From JAYZVT01 sp050248375 (GTDB lineage: Bacteria; Pseudomonadota; Alphaproteobacteria; Rhizobiales; Methyloligellaceae): DNA of 42,470 nucleotides. The notes beneath the pieces are model-generated. The model was not told where the DNA came from, did not search any database, and worked only from the letters and a program-made list of their open reading frames with translations. Every line of letters begins with the position of its first letter. Within the stretch, counting starts at the first letter, position 1. Made by a program: the position numbers and the translations under genes. Positions 24,119 through 31,712 of the stretch are shown in pieces. The DNA is taken from positions 1 to 42,470 of the forward strand of contig JBFWSL010000001.1 in assembly GCA_050248375.1 (NCBI GenBank), written 5' to 3'.

Positions 24119-25258
24119 ATGGCCTTTCTCGCACGTCGCCTTCCGGTATCACTCAGAAACCTGGCCCTCGGCATCATCGCCCTGGCCGCATCTTTCGGCT
24201 CCACGCCGGCCCACAGCCTCGACTTCGGCAAACCGGGCGAACCGGTGCACCTCGTGGTCGGCCATCCCTGCTGCTACACCGAGGTGTGGTCGGTGATGGT
24301 GCTGCGCGGCAAGGAGCTTTGGAAGAAATACCTTCCCGAGGGCTCCACGGTCGAATACCAGACCGGCCTGCAGGGTTCGACCATCGTCAACTCCATGCTC
24401 GCCGGCAAGCAGCATATCGGCTACATCGGCGACCTTCCCGCGATCATCGCCAGCACCAAGACCCAGGTCGCCGACGTGCGTCTGCTCGCCGTCGCCGGGG
24501 TCGCCTACGACCAGTGCAACGTGCTGCTGGCGCGCACGGACGCGCCCGAGTTCAAGTCTCCCGAGGAGGCCGCGAAGTGGCTGAGCGGGAAGCAGATGGC
24601 GGTGCCGAAGGGCGCCTGCTCCGATATGTTCTCCCGAGAGGTTTTCAAACGCGCGGGCGTGGAGCCGTCCGCCTATCTCAACCAGAATGTCGAGGTCATC
24701 ACCAGCGGCTTCCGCGCCGGCAAGCTCGACAGCGCGGCCATCTGGGAGCCGGTGGCTTCCCGCCTGGTGCTCGAAGGCCTCGCCCGCCGCATCACCTCGG
24801 GTGTCGACTATGGCCTGAAGGACTCCGGTTACGTCATCATGCGCGGTGAACTGGTCGAACAGCGCCCCGACGTGGTCAAGGGCTGGCTCAAGGCCGAGCT
24901 GGAGGCCCAGCGCTACATGACCGATCCCAAGAACGCCAAGGAAATCATCGATCTGGTGAAGACCCAGACCACGGGTTTTCCGGAAAAGTCGCTCTGGATG
25001 GCGCTCTACAACAAGTTCCCGAAGTCCCAGGGCGGCACCGATCCCCGCATGGAGCTGCCTTTCGTCTTCACGCCGGAAGTCATGGGGCTGCTCGGCAAGG
25101 GCGCGGCATTCCTGCACGAGATCAAGGCGATCCCGGAGCCCAGGCTGCGCGATAAGGCCGTCATGCCCGCTTTCGCCGAGGAAGTGCTCAAGGAAGCCGG
25201 CCTTGCGACGGCGGGCACAGTTCCGGCTCTGCCGGACTCGGCCTACACGGGCCAATAG
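24119..25258 (+). CDS. NitT/TauT-type ABC substrate-binding protein
   Basis: The 379-residue periplasmic protein has a signal peptide (RRLPVSLRNLALGIIALAASFGSTPAHS) and the SsuA/TauA fold: VGHPCCYTEVWSVMVLRGKELW, then GLQGSTIVNSMLAGKQHIGYIGDLPAI, LNQNVEVITSGFRAGKLDSAAIWEPVASRLV. Relatives usually read Tyr-Tyr where this has the vicinal pair C51-C52. Two more cysteines lie in DQCNVLL and KGACSDMF. Its gene follows the nitrilase by 2 nt and precedes the first permease by 33 nt. It is the only binding protein in the operon and must serve both permeases. The substrate is unknown; nitrile or another small organic nitrogen compound is inferred from the nitrilase. Confidence 0.9.
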   Translation: MAFLARRLPVSLRNLALGIIALAASFGSTPAHSLDFGKPGEPVHLVVGHPCCYTEVWSVMVLRGKELWKKYLPEGSTVEYQTGLQGSTIVNSMLAGKQHIGYIGDLPAIIASTKTQVADVRLLAVAGVAYDQCNVLLARTDAPEFKSPEEAAKWLSGKQMAVPKGACSDMFSREVFKRAGVEPSAYLNQNVEVITSGFRAGKLDSAAIWEPVASRLVLEGLARRITSGVDYGLKDSGYVIMRGELVEQRPDVVKGWLKAELEAQRYMTDPKNAKEIIDLVKTQTTGFPEKSLWMALYNKFPKSQGGTDPRMELPFVFTPEVMGLLGKGAAFLHEIKAIPEPRLRDKAVMPAFAEEVLKEAGLATAGTVPALPDSAYTGQ

Positions 25259-25291
25259 GCGGCGCACCGGGAGCAGGCCGAGCGAAGAAGC

Positions 25292-26194
25292 GTGGCCCCG
25301 ATGACTGTTGACGCCGCCAATCCACCTGCAGCCGGGGACGGACTGGCCCAGCCAGGGCGTCTCCGGCTGACCTTCTACAGGCTCGGCCGGTGGATCAGGA
25401 GCCCGCGTCCCTATCTGATGCTGCTTGGCTTCGCCGTCGTTCTCGGCTTCTGGTATCTCAGCGTCGAAGTCTGGCGTCTGCCCCGCTTCGCGGGCATGCC
25501 GGGCCTGACCACGGTGGTCGTCGAGTGGCTCAGCCCCGACCCCGTCTACGGTATCTCCATCTACACGCCCGACTATTACTGGCACATCCTCGTCAGCCTG
25601 CGCCGGGTGCTCACCGCTTTCTTCCTCGCCACCGCCATCGGCGTGCCGCTCGGCCTGATGCTCGGCTGGTCGCAGGCCTTCCGTGCCTATGTCTTCCCCA
25701 TCTTCGAGGTGCTGCGGCCGATACCGGCGCTGGCCTGGGTGCCTCTGGCCATCATCATGTTCCAGGGCACCGAGACGCCGGTGATCTTCGTGACGTTCCT
25801 GCCCGCCTTCTTCGCCACGACGCTGAACACGATGCTGGGCGTGCAATCGATCGACGAGTCCTATATACGCGCCGCCCGCTGCCTCGGCGCCAACCGCCGC
25901 CAGATCTTCCGCCACATCATCATTCCCGGCGCGCTGCCCTTCATCTTCACCGGCCTGCAGATCGCCATGGGCGTCTCCTGGTTCTCGCTGGTGGCGGGCG
26001 AGATGATCTCGGGCGAGTACGGCCTCGGCTACATCATCTACACGTCCTACACGATGGTGAGCTATCCCACGATATTCATCGGCATGATCACTCTCGGCAT
26101 GGTCGGCTACGCCACCAGCGCCGTCGTGCGCCTTGTGGGCGACTGGCTCATGCAGTGGCGCGTGCGTGAGCTCGCGCTGGAAGGTTCGCGATGA
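25292..26194 (+). CDS. NitT/TauT-type ABC permease, first subunit
   Basis: The protein of 300 residues (GTG at 25292) or 297 (ATG at 25301) has six predicted membrane segments. The EAA loop that contacts the ATPase is SYIRAARCLGANRRQIFRHIIIPGALP. Other typical phrases are FEVLRPIPALAWVPLAIIMF and SWFSLVAGEMISGEYGLGYIIYTSY. Neither start has a strong ribosome site; translational coupling may apply. The stop overlaps the next gene's start (ATGA). With the second permease at 27.1-27.9 kb it probably forms a heterodimeric channel. Confidence 0.92.
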   Translation: MAPMTVDAANPPAAGDGLAQPGRLRLTFYRLGRWIRSPRPYLMLLGFAVVLGFWYLSVEVWRLPRFAGMPGLTTVVVEWLSPDPVYGISIYTPDYYWHILVSLRRVLTAFFLATAIGVPLGLMLGWSQAFRAYVFPIFEVLRPIPALAWVPLAIIMFQGTETPVIFVTFLPAFFATTLNTMLGVQSIDESYIRAARCLGANRRQIFRHIIIPGALPFIFTGLQIAMGVSWFSLVAGEMISGEYGLGYIIYTSYTMVSYPTIFIGMITLGMVGYATSAVVRLVGDWLMQWRVRELALEGSR

Positions 26195-27075
26195 GCGCCG
26201 CCGACACGCATATGGCGGCAAGGGCGAAACCTCGCCAGTCGAAGACCGCTAGCGCACGTCGCGGAGCCATCGCCATTTCCGATGTGGTCAAGGTCTATGG
26301 CTCCGGCGACAAGGCGGTGTGCGCGGTCGATCATTGCAGCTTCGATATTCCCGCGGGCGAGATCACCATGGTGGTCGGCCCGTCCGGCTGCGGCAAGACC
26401 ACGCTGCTGAACGCTATCGCCGGCTTCCACAGCATCACCTCCGGAGAGATACGTCTGGACGGGGACATCCTGTGCGGGCCGGGCCGTCCGCAGGCGGAAC
26501 CGGGACCCGACCGCATCGTGGTGTTCCAGAACGGCGCCCTGTTCCCGTGGAAGACCGTGCTTGAGAATGTGGTCTTCGGGCCGGCGATGCAGGGCGGCAT
26601 GCCCCTGAAGGTTGCCAACGAAAAGGCGCGCGGCATGCTCCGGGATGCGGGGCTCACGGGCGTGGAGCACAACTATCCCGGAGAGCTGTCGTCGGGCATG
26701 CGCCGGCGGGTGGAGATCGTTCGCGCGTTGATGAACGATCCGAGCGTGCTGTTGCTGGACGAGCCGTTCCGCGCGCTCGACTCCCTGACCAAATCGGTGA
26801 TGCACGAGGCGCTGCTGCAGATCTTCTACAACAACCGCGTCACCATCATGTTCATCACCCACGACCTGGAGGAGGCCATTTTCCTCGGGGATAACGTGGT
26901 CATCACCACCTCGCGGCCGTGCAGGCCCAAGAAGATCCTGCGCGTCGATCTTCCGCATCCGCGCGACTACTCGATGCTCACGGACAGGCGCTTCCGCGAG
27001 CTGCACGACGAGACCATGGAAGCCGTGCACGAAGAAGCCCGCAAGGCCTTCGATGCCGGCGAGCGGGAGGGCTAG
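26191..27075 (+). CDS. ABC transporter ATP-binding protein, first subunit (non-canonical LSSG signature)
   Basis: The 294-residue ATPase has an intact Walker A (GPSGCGKTT), Q loop (VVFQNGALFPW), Walker B (VLLLDEPF) and switch histidine (ITHDLEEAIF). The signature motif reads LSSGM instead of LSGGM/LSGGQ. N-terminal residues 1-25 are an unlike basic extension. In ABC dimers each ATP site combines the Walker/H-loop side of one subunit with the signature of the other, so this subunit's Walker side pairs with the canonical LSGGM of the second ATPase to give an intact site. It starts within the permease stop (ATGA) and ends 3 nt before the second permease. Confidence 0.92.
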   Translation: MSAADTHMAARAKPRQSKTASARRGAIAISDVVKVYGSGDKAVCAVDHCSFDIPAGEITMVVGPSGCGKTTLLNAIAGFHSITSGEIRLDGDILCGPGRPQAEPGPDRIVVFQNGALFPWKTVLENVVFGPAMQGGMPLKVANEKARGMLRDAGLTGVEHNYPGELSSGMRRRVEIVRALMNDPSVLLLDEPFRALDSLTKSVMHEALLQIFYNNRVTIMFITHDLEEAIFLGDNVVITTSRPCRPKKILRVDLPHPRDYSMLTDRRFRELHDETMEAVHEEARKAFDAGEREG

Positions 27076-27078
27076 GCG

Positions 27079-27906
27079 ATGATCGCCGTATCGGCGCTTC
27101 CGCTGCGCGGCGGGAACACGGCGAGGGCGGCCGTCGCCATCGCCGCGGCGATCCTGATCTGGGAACTCGGTTCCCGTAGCGGAGAGTGGCTCGGCGTCCC
27201 CGTTCCCGTGCTGGGCAAGGTGCCGCCGCCAAGCGCGGTGCTGGTCTCCTGGTACGGCCTGCTGGGCGACGCCGGCTACTGGCAGAGCTGGTATATGAGT
27301 TTCCTGCGGGTGCTCGGCGGCTTCGGGGCCGCCATGATCATCGGCATTCCGCTCGGGCTGTTCATGGCCCTGAACCGCGCCTTCCACGACACCTTCTTTC
27401 CAGCCTTCGAGGTGCTGCGGCCGATCCCGCCGCTCGCCTGGGTTCCGGCGGCGATCGTCTTCTGGCCCACCCAGGAGCTCTCCATCGCTTTCATCACCTT
27501 CCTCGGCGCGTTCTATACCATCGTCATCAACGTGGTGGACGGTGCGCGCGCCATCGACAGCCGCTACTTCCAGTCCGCCTACTCCATGGGCGCGTCGCGC
27601 TGGAACGTGTTCCGCCGCGTGATTCTGCCGGGCGTGATTCCATCCATCATGGTGGGCGCGGCCGTGGGCATGGGCATCACCTGGGAGGTGGTGGTGGCCG
27701 CGGAGATGATCTCGGGCGGCGGCAGCTCCATGAGCGGCGGCGGCACGGGCGGCGGACTCGGCTTCTTCATCTGGAATTCCTACACGGGCGGCTCCTACGA
27801 GCAGATCATCGTCGGCATGCTCAGCATCGGCATAGCCGGTTACCTGTCCAGCGGCGCCATCCGCCTGCTGGGCGACCTGCTGACGCCATGGCTGAGGCGG
27901 AGATGA
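27079..27906 (+). CDS. NitT/TauT-type ABC permease, second subunit
   Basis: The 275-residue protein has about six membrane segments and the EAA loop SYFQSAYSMGASRWNVFRRVILPGVIP (preceded by AIDSR). It resembles the first permease (FEVLRPIPPLAWVPAAIVFW). After the conserved AAEMISG it carries a glycine/serine-rich insert of about ten residues (GGSSMSGGGTGGG) that the first permease lacks, where the latter has only EYG. It starts 3 nt after the first ATPase and its stop overlaps the second ATPase start (ATGA at 27903). Confidence 0.91.
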   Translation: MIAVSALPLRGGNTARAAVAIAAAILIWELGSRSGEWLGVPVPVLGKVPPPSAVLVSWYGLLGDAGYWQSWYMSFLRVLGGFGAAMIIGIPLGLFMALNRAFHDTFFPAFEVLRPIPPLAWVPAAIVFWPTQELSIAFITFLGAFYTIVINVVDGARAIDSRYFQSAYSMGASRWNVFRRVILPGVIPSIMVGAAVGMGITWEVVVAAEMISGGGSSMSGGGTGGGLGFFIWNSYTGGSYEQIIVGMLSIGIAGYLSSGAIRLLGDLLTPWLRRR

Positions 27907-28787
27907 AAGGGAGCGCCGCCATGCGGGAGAAGCCGGGCGCGGACGCCGGATTCGGCCATGTCGAGGTTGTCGGCGTCCACAAGACCTACGGCGCCGGACC
28001 CTTCGAGAAGCCGGTCATCGACCAGTGCTCCTTCGACATCGAGCCCGGCAGGCTGACGGTGATGATAGGCCCGTCGGGTTGCGGCAAGAGCACCCTGGTC
28101 AAGCTGATCGCGGGCTTCGAGCGGCCGACCCGGGGCAGGGTTCTTTCCGGCGGCAGGCCGGTGACCGGGCCGGGCAGGGACCGTCTGGTGGTCTTCCAGG
28201 AAACGGCGCTCTATCCATGGATGACCACCGAGGAGAATGTGCTCTACGGCCCGAGGGCGCGCGGCGAGACGGGGCCGGCCACTATGCGGCTCGCGGAGTC
28301 GCTGCTCGCGCGGGTGGGCCTGACCCAGTTCCGCCGCAGCTTTCCGAGCCAGCTCTCCGGGGGCATGCAGCGCCGCGCCGAGCTGGCGCGGGCCATGATC
28401 AACAACCCGGCGGTGATGATCCTGGACGAGCCGTTCCGCGGCCTCGACGCCATGACCAAGGCGCTGATGCAGGACTATTACGCGACGCTGTTCGAAGAGC
28501 ACCGGCGCACCCAGCTCTTCGTCACCACCGACATCGACGAAGCCATCTTCCTTGCCGACCGCCTGCTGATCATGTCCAACATCCCGACACGGGTGAGGGC
28601 GGTGATCGACGTGGACCTGCCGCGCCCCCGCAAGCTGGGCGACGTGGTGGAGAGCGACCGCGCCAACGAGATCAAGATCGAGGCGCTGTCGCTGCTGCAC
28701 GAGGAGGCCATGAAGGCCTTCGCGGGTGGCAGCAGGGCGGCTTCCGATTTCGTCGCCGCCTACGCGCGGCGGCTGGGAAGAGATTGA
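27903..28787 (+). CDS. ABC transporter ATP-binding protein, second subunit (switch His replaced)
   Basis: The 294-residue ATPase has Walker A (GPSGCGKST), Q loop (VVFQETALYPW), signature LSGGM and Walker B (VMILDEPF) intact, but the switch histidine position reads VTTDIDEAIF, with Thr in place of His. Its own Walker side would pair with the LSSGM signature of the first ATPase, so both departures fall in one composite site, giving a degenerate site and a complete one. ATG at 27903 is chosen because it overlaps the permease stop (ATGA); ATG at 27888 or 27921 are alternatives. This closes the operon; an AraC-family fragment follows. Confidence 0.92.
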   Translation: MKGSAAMREKPGADAGFGHVEVVGVHKTYGAGPFEKPVIDQCSFDIEPGRLTVMIGPSGCGKSTLVKLIAGFERPTRGRVLSGGRPVTGPGRDRLVVFQETALYPWMTTEENVLYGPRARGETGPATMRLAESLLARVGLTQFRRSFPSQLSGGMQRRAELARAMINNPAVMILDEPFRGLDAMTKALMQDYYATLFEEHRRTQLFVTTDIDEAIFLADRLLIMSNIPTRVRAVIDVDLPRPRKLGDVVESDRANEIKIEALSLLHEEAMKAFAGGSRAASDFVAAYARRLGRD

Positions 28788-28837
28788 CTCGCGCTTGCGC
28801 GCCAGGGTCCTTCCTCCTCGCTCCCGGAACCGGCAAG

Positions 28838-28942
28838 GTCGGATACGAGAGCCCATCCCAATTCAGCCGCGAATACAGTCGCCTGTTCGGTGCCCCTCCG
28901 ATGCGCGATATCAGGAACCTGATTCAGGCTGCCGCCGGCTAG
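28838..28942 (+). pseudogene. AraC-family regulator remnant (C-terminal fragment)
   Basis: The 34 codons before the stop at 28940-28942 read VGYESPSQFSREYSRLFG and on to PPMRDIRNL, which is the last helix-turn-helix and end of an AraC-family regulator. No start or upstream part is present: the sequence before it (28788-28837) does not continue the family and abuts the ATPase gene. It looks like the tail of a deleted regulator gene. Confidence 0.8.
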
Positions 28943-29277
28943 CGAGTTTCAGGCAATTGCCGCGTGCTGGAGCGGGCTTCGAAACTCAGATACCGGATGT
29001 CCGCCTTGGGTCGGGAGCGGACGCAGACTGCCAGCCACACAGATGTCCGCTCTCATGCCCTGAGCGGCCAATCAGCCTCATGATTTCCGGTGAGCCATCC
29101 CAGGCGGGCGGCGCCAGACGCGCGGCGGCCGTCCGCCCGGTGCCGGTAACGGACATCGGGCGCCCGCTGACATTGCTGACAGCATGACGCACGGGACAAT
29201 CCGCCGCGAAGGCCGCAGCCAGGCAAGGGATAGGATTCAAGGACGCATGCGCACAAGCTCGACCGAAGGAGAGAACA
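28943..29277. other. 335-nt gap with palindromic repeat units
   Basis: No gene is seen. The gap holds three related palindromic units (28996-29154) and, at the right end, the ribosome site for the DUF6455-like gene. The open frames on the minus strand here arise from the repeats. Confidence 0.5.
28996..29154. repeat. Three related GTCCG-type palindromic units
   Basis: Unit 1: GTCCGC at 28999-29004 with GCGGAC at 29017-29022. Unit 2: CCGCTC at 29047-29052 with GAGCGG at 29062-29067, preceded by the same GATGT lead as unit 1. Unit 3: GTCCG at 29131-29135 with CGGAC at 29150-29154. Units 1 and 2 share the sequence GATGTCCGC and are 46 bp apart. They resemble the dispersed intergenic GATGTCCGC-type palindromes common in rhizobia and relatives, though that comparison is from memory. 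Confidence 0.5.
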
Positions 29278-29709
29278 ATGGCCCGAAAGCGATTTCGCAA
29301 TCTGCGCCGCAGGCTCGCGGCGCGGCACCGCAGACACCGCTATCCCGTCCTGGCGCGTGCGCTTGGTTCACTCAGCGATGCAGAGATCGACACCGCGCTG
29401 GCGGATGCCGGCCTCTCCCGGGTCGATCTCTTCACGCCGCGCGACGCCGTGGCCACGCACCGCTCGCGGATGGCATGCATGCTGAAGATGCTCGAGGTAG
29501 ACGTGGTGGATGCGGTCGAGCGCGACTGGGAAACGCTCAAGCAGGCCGACCATGTCTGCTCCCGCTGCGCCGAAGTGGGACGCTGCCGCCGCTGGCTCGA
29601 ATGGGGCGGCGTGAACGAGGCGCCGATGGTGTTCTGCCCGAATGCCGCTGCTTTCCGCGCCCTTGCCGCCGGGCAGGCCAGGCGGAAGCTGGGCGGTTAT
29701 CTGGTTTGA
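29278..29709 (+). CDS. DUF6455-like small cysteine protein
   Basis: The 143-residue protein starts with a basic segment (RKRFRNLRRRLAARHRRHR). The C-terminal part has four spaced cysteines: C94-x2-C97-x5-C103 in CSRCAEVGRCRRWL and C120 in FCPNAAAF. This CxxC...RCxxWL...FCPNA pattern is that of DUF6455, a family of unknown function. The cysteines may hold a metal or an iron-sulfur cluster. ATG at 29278 has AAGGAGAG upstream. It faces the nnrS gene, stop to stop 8 nt apart. A link with nitrate or nitric-oxide metabolism is suggested only by position. Confidence 0.75.
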   Translation: MARKRFRNLRRRLAARHRRHRYPVLARALGSLSDAEIDTALADAGLSRVDLFTPRDAVATHRSRMACMLKMLEVDVVDAVERDWETLKQADHVCSRCAEVGRCRRWLEWGGVNEAPMVFCPNAAAFRALAAGQARRKLGGYLV

Positions 29710-29717
29710 GCCCCGCG

Positions 29718-30917
29718 TCAGCGTCCTTGTGACTGTACCAGCATCGGTCCGTAGCTGGCCACGAAGGCGAGAAACGCGGCTGACCAGGCGATCCCGCCCG
29801 CCAGCAGCAGAGTGTCGTATGACCCGGGTATCAGGCCCGCGCAGACGCGAAACAGCGCCCCCGCCGTGACGAGGGTATAGATCGCGATTGTAGCCGCGTC
29901 CGCGGTCAACTCCCGGCCGGTGTGTCCGCGGCTGGCCCGTGTCATGACGGCAAGTGTCATTGTGCCGATCGCTCCCGCCGTAAGGGAATGCAGCGCGGTC
30001 GAACTGTCTATGGCGGCGGGAAAGAATACGGCCAGGCCCATCAGCAGCAGAGCCGCGGCGAGCCATGCGTAGCCAAGATGCAGGATGGCCACCAGTGGCT
30101 CGCGCAGTGTCTTCTCCCCGTGCCACCGCAGCAGACGGATGACATGCATCACACCGGACCCGACAAGCATCGCGCCGGTTATTTTCGCCTCGGGCTGCAG
30201 AACCCACCCGGCAAGCGCGATTGCCGAAGCGGCCATCGTCAACTGGTCGAAACGACCGAAGGGCGCGGGCAGGGGCTCGACGTTGAGGCGCGCCATCCAG
30301 TTGCGCGTGAAGCTCGGCGTGATACGCCCGCCGATGAGTCCGATGAGCAGCGCCATGACGGCAAGGGCCATCCGTTCGCCGATCCCCGCCAGTTCCGGCA
30401 CAGCGGGCCCGGCATGAAACAGGACATTGGACAGGGCGAATATGGTTACGAGGACGCAGACCGGCAGGTTGCGCCAGTTTCGTCCGGCCGCGATCTCGCG
30501 CCAAAGCATGGCTGCCAGAACCAGCAGGAAGCCGGCATCGACCACGGCGGCGACGGCAACAGGAATTGGTAGATTTACCGCTATCCTGCCGGCGGCCCAC
30601 AGGGCCACCAGCATCAGCAGCGGCCGGCCGGCGACTGGCAGGCGCCCTGTCCAGTTCGGCACCGCCGTGAGCACGAAGCCGGCGACGACCGCGGCGAGGT
30701 ATCCATAGATCATTTCATGGACGTGCCATGAAAGCCCGTCGAGCGCTCCGGGCAATGCAAGTCCTGTATTCAGGACCGCGAGCCAGGCGGGCACCAAAAG
30801 GCCGGCATGGAGCGCGCCGAGCAGGAAGAACGGCCTGAACCCGCGCGACAGCACGGCGAGGTTCTCCAGCCGGCGATCGCGTCTTCTCGCTCCCACGGCG
30901 GCCTGCAGCCGGATCAT
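29718..30917 (-). CDS. nnrS: NnrS-family membrane protein
   Basis: The 399-residue protein has about twelve membrane segments. The start (VLSRGFRPFFLLGALHAGL) and the block WHVHEMIYGYLAAVVAGFVLTAVPNWTGRLP are diagnostic of NnrS, a heme- and copper-containing protein linked to nitric-oxide stress in denitrifiers; the histidines in WHVHE are candidate ligands. ATG at 30917 overlaps the ppiC stop (ATGA), so the two are translationally coupled at the end of the nar operon. A frame extending back to 31139 overlaps ppiC and is rejected. Confidence 0.92.
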   Translation of the reverse strand: MIRLQAAVGARRRDRRLENLAVLSRGFRPFFLLGALHAGLLVPAWLAVLNTGLALPGALDGLSWHVHEMIYGYLAAVVAGFVLTAVPNWTGRLPVAGRPLLMLVALWAAGRIAVNLPIPVAVAAVVDAGFLLVLAAMLWREIAAGRNWRNLPVCVLVTIFALSNVLFHAGPAVPELAGIGERMALAVMALLIGLIGGRITPSFTRNWMARLNVEPLPAPFGRFDQLTMAASAIALAGWVLQPEAKITGAMLVGSGVMHVIRLLRWHGEKTLREPLVAILHLGYAWLAAALLLMGLAVFFPAAIDSSTALHSLTAGAIGTMTLAVMTRASRGHTGRELTADAATIAIYTLVTAGALFRVCAGLIPGSYDTLLLAGGIAWSAAFLAFVASYGPMLVQSQGR

Positions 30918-31708
30918 TGTACCAGCGGCCCGTCGGCCCCGCGGATATCCACGCCCTGGATATCGGCGCGCCCGGCCAGGATCGAGACATACTGCGTTGC
31001 CGCCCGCCGCCAGCTCGACTCGTGCAGCCATGCGGCGATGTGCTCGCGGACCATCTCGAAGGGCAGCGTCTTGCCCTCTATCTTCCGGTCGAGCCGCAAC
31101 ACATGAACGCCATAGCGGGTCTTGACCGGAACAGGGCACAGTTGCCCCGGCTCAAGCGCCACGAGAAAGGTTTCGAACTCCGTCACGGTCTGTCCACGGC
31201 CAATCTGTCCGAGGTTCCCGCCCGACTTTCCGGAGGGACAGGCGGACCTGGCTTGCGCCATGCGGGCGAAGGCCTCGGGAAACTCCGTCAACTCGGCGAT
31301 GATCGTCTCCGCCTCTTCGACAGCGCGTGCATACTCGGCCTTGTCTGCTGGCGAGCAGGCGATCAGGATGTGGGCCGCTTCGAACAGATCCTGACCGCGG
31401 AAGCGCTGCGGATTGTTGTCGTAGTAGCGGCGGCAGCTCGACTCGTCGGCGGACGGAACGCGCAGCTCCCTTTCGAGCAGCTCCCGGATTGCAGCCTCTT
31501 CGTCTGTTTCCCGGCGTCCTTCCCCGTCGGCCAGCGGCTGGGGCTCGATGCCGATGCGCCGAGCCTCCTGCAGCAGCAGTTCCCGTATCGCGAGGGCGCA
31601 TGCCGCTTCCTCCCTCGCGGCGTCGCCGGATTCAGCCGGGTGATTCTGGGCTTCCTCGGCAATCAGCCTTTCCGGGATGCGCACTCCATTCACGGAAACG
31701 GTCTGCAT
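30914..31708 (-). CDS. Parvulin-type peptidyl-prolyl isomerase (PpiC/NifM-like)
   Basis: The 264-residue protein lacks a signal peptide, so it is probably cytoplasmic. An N-terminal helical part (1-110) precedes a rotamase domain (about 110-220) with the family phrases AAHILIACSPADKAEYARAVEEAETII, CPSGKSGGNLGQIGRGQTVTEFE and TRYGVHVLRLDRK. Similar genes are found in the nar operons of several proteobacteria, where they are thought to help maturation or folding of the nitrate reductase; this is inferred. It begins 4 nt after the narI stop and its stop overlaps nnrS. Confidence 0.88.
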   Translation of the reverse strand: MQTVSVNGVRIPERLIAEEAQNHPAESGDAAREEAACALAIRELLLQEARRIGIEPQPLADGEGRRETDEEAAIRELLERELRVPSADESSCRRYYDNNPQRFRGQDLFEAAHILIACSPADKAEYARAVEEAETIIAELTEFPEAFARMAQARSACPSGKSGGNLGQIGRGQTVTEFETFLVALEPGQLCPVPVKTRYGVHVLRLDRKIEGKTLPFEMVREHIAAWLHESSWRRAATQYVSILAGRADIQGVDIRGADGPLVQ

Positions 31709-31712
31709 GGCC

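Noticed and set aside
24149..26221. 690-codon open frame on the minus strand
   Set aside because: It lies opposite the binding protein and permease of the nitrilase operon, which have clear family motifs. The translation is rich in His, Arg, Glu and Gly with no family pattern, as expected for the antisense of GC-rich coding DNA.
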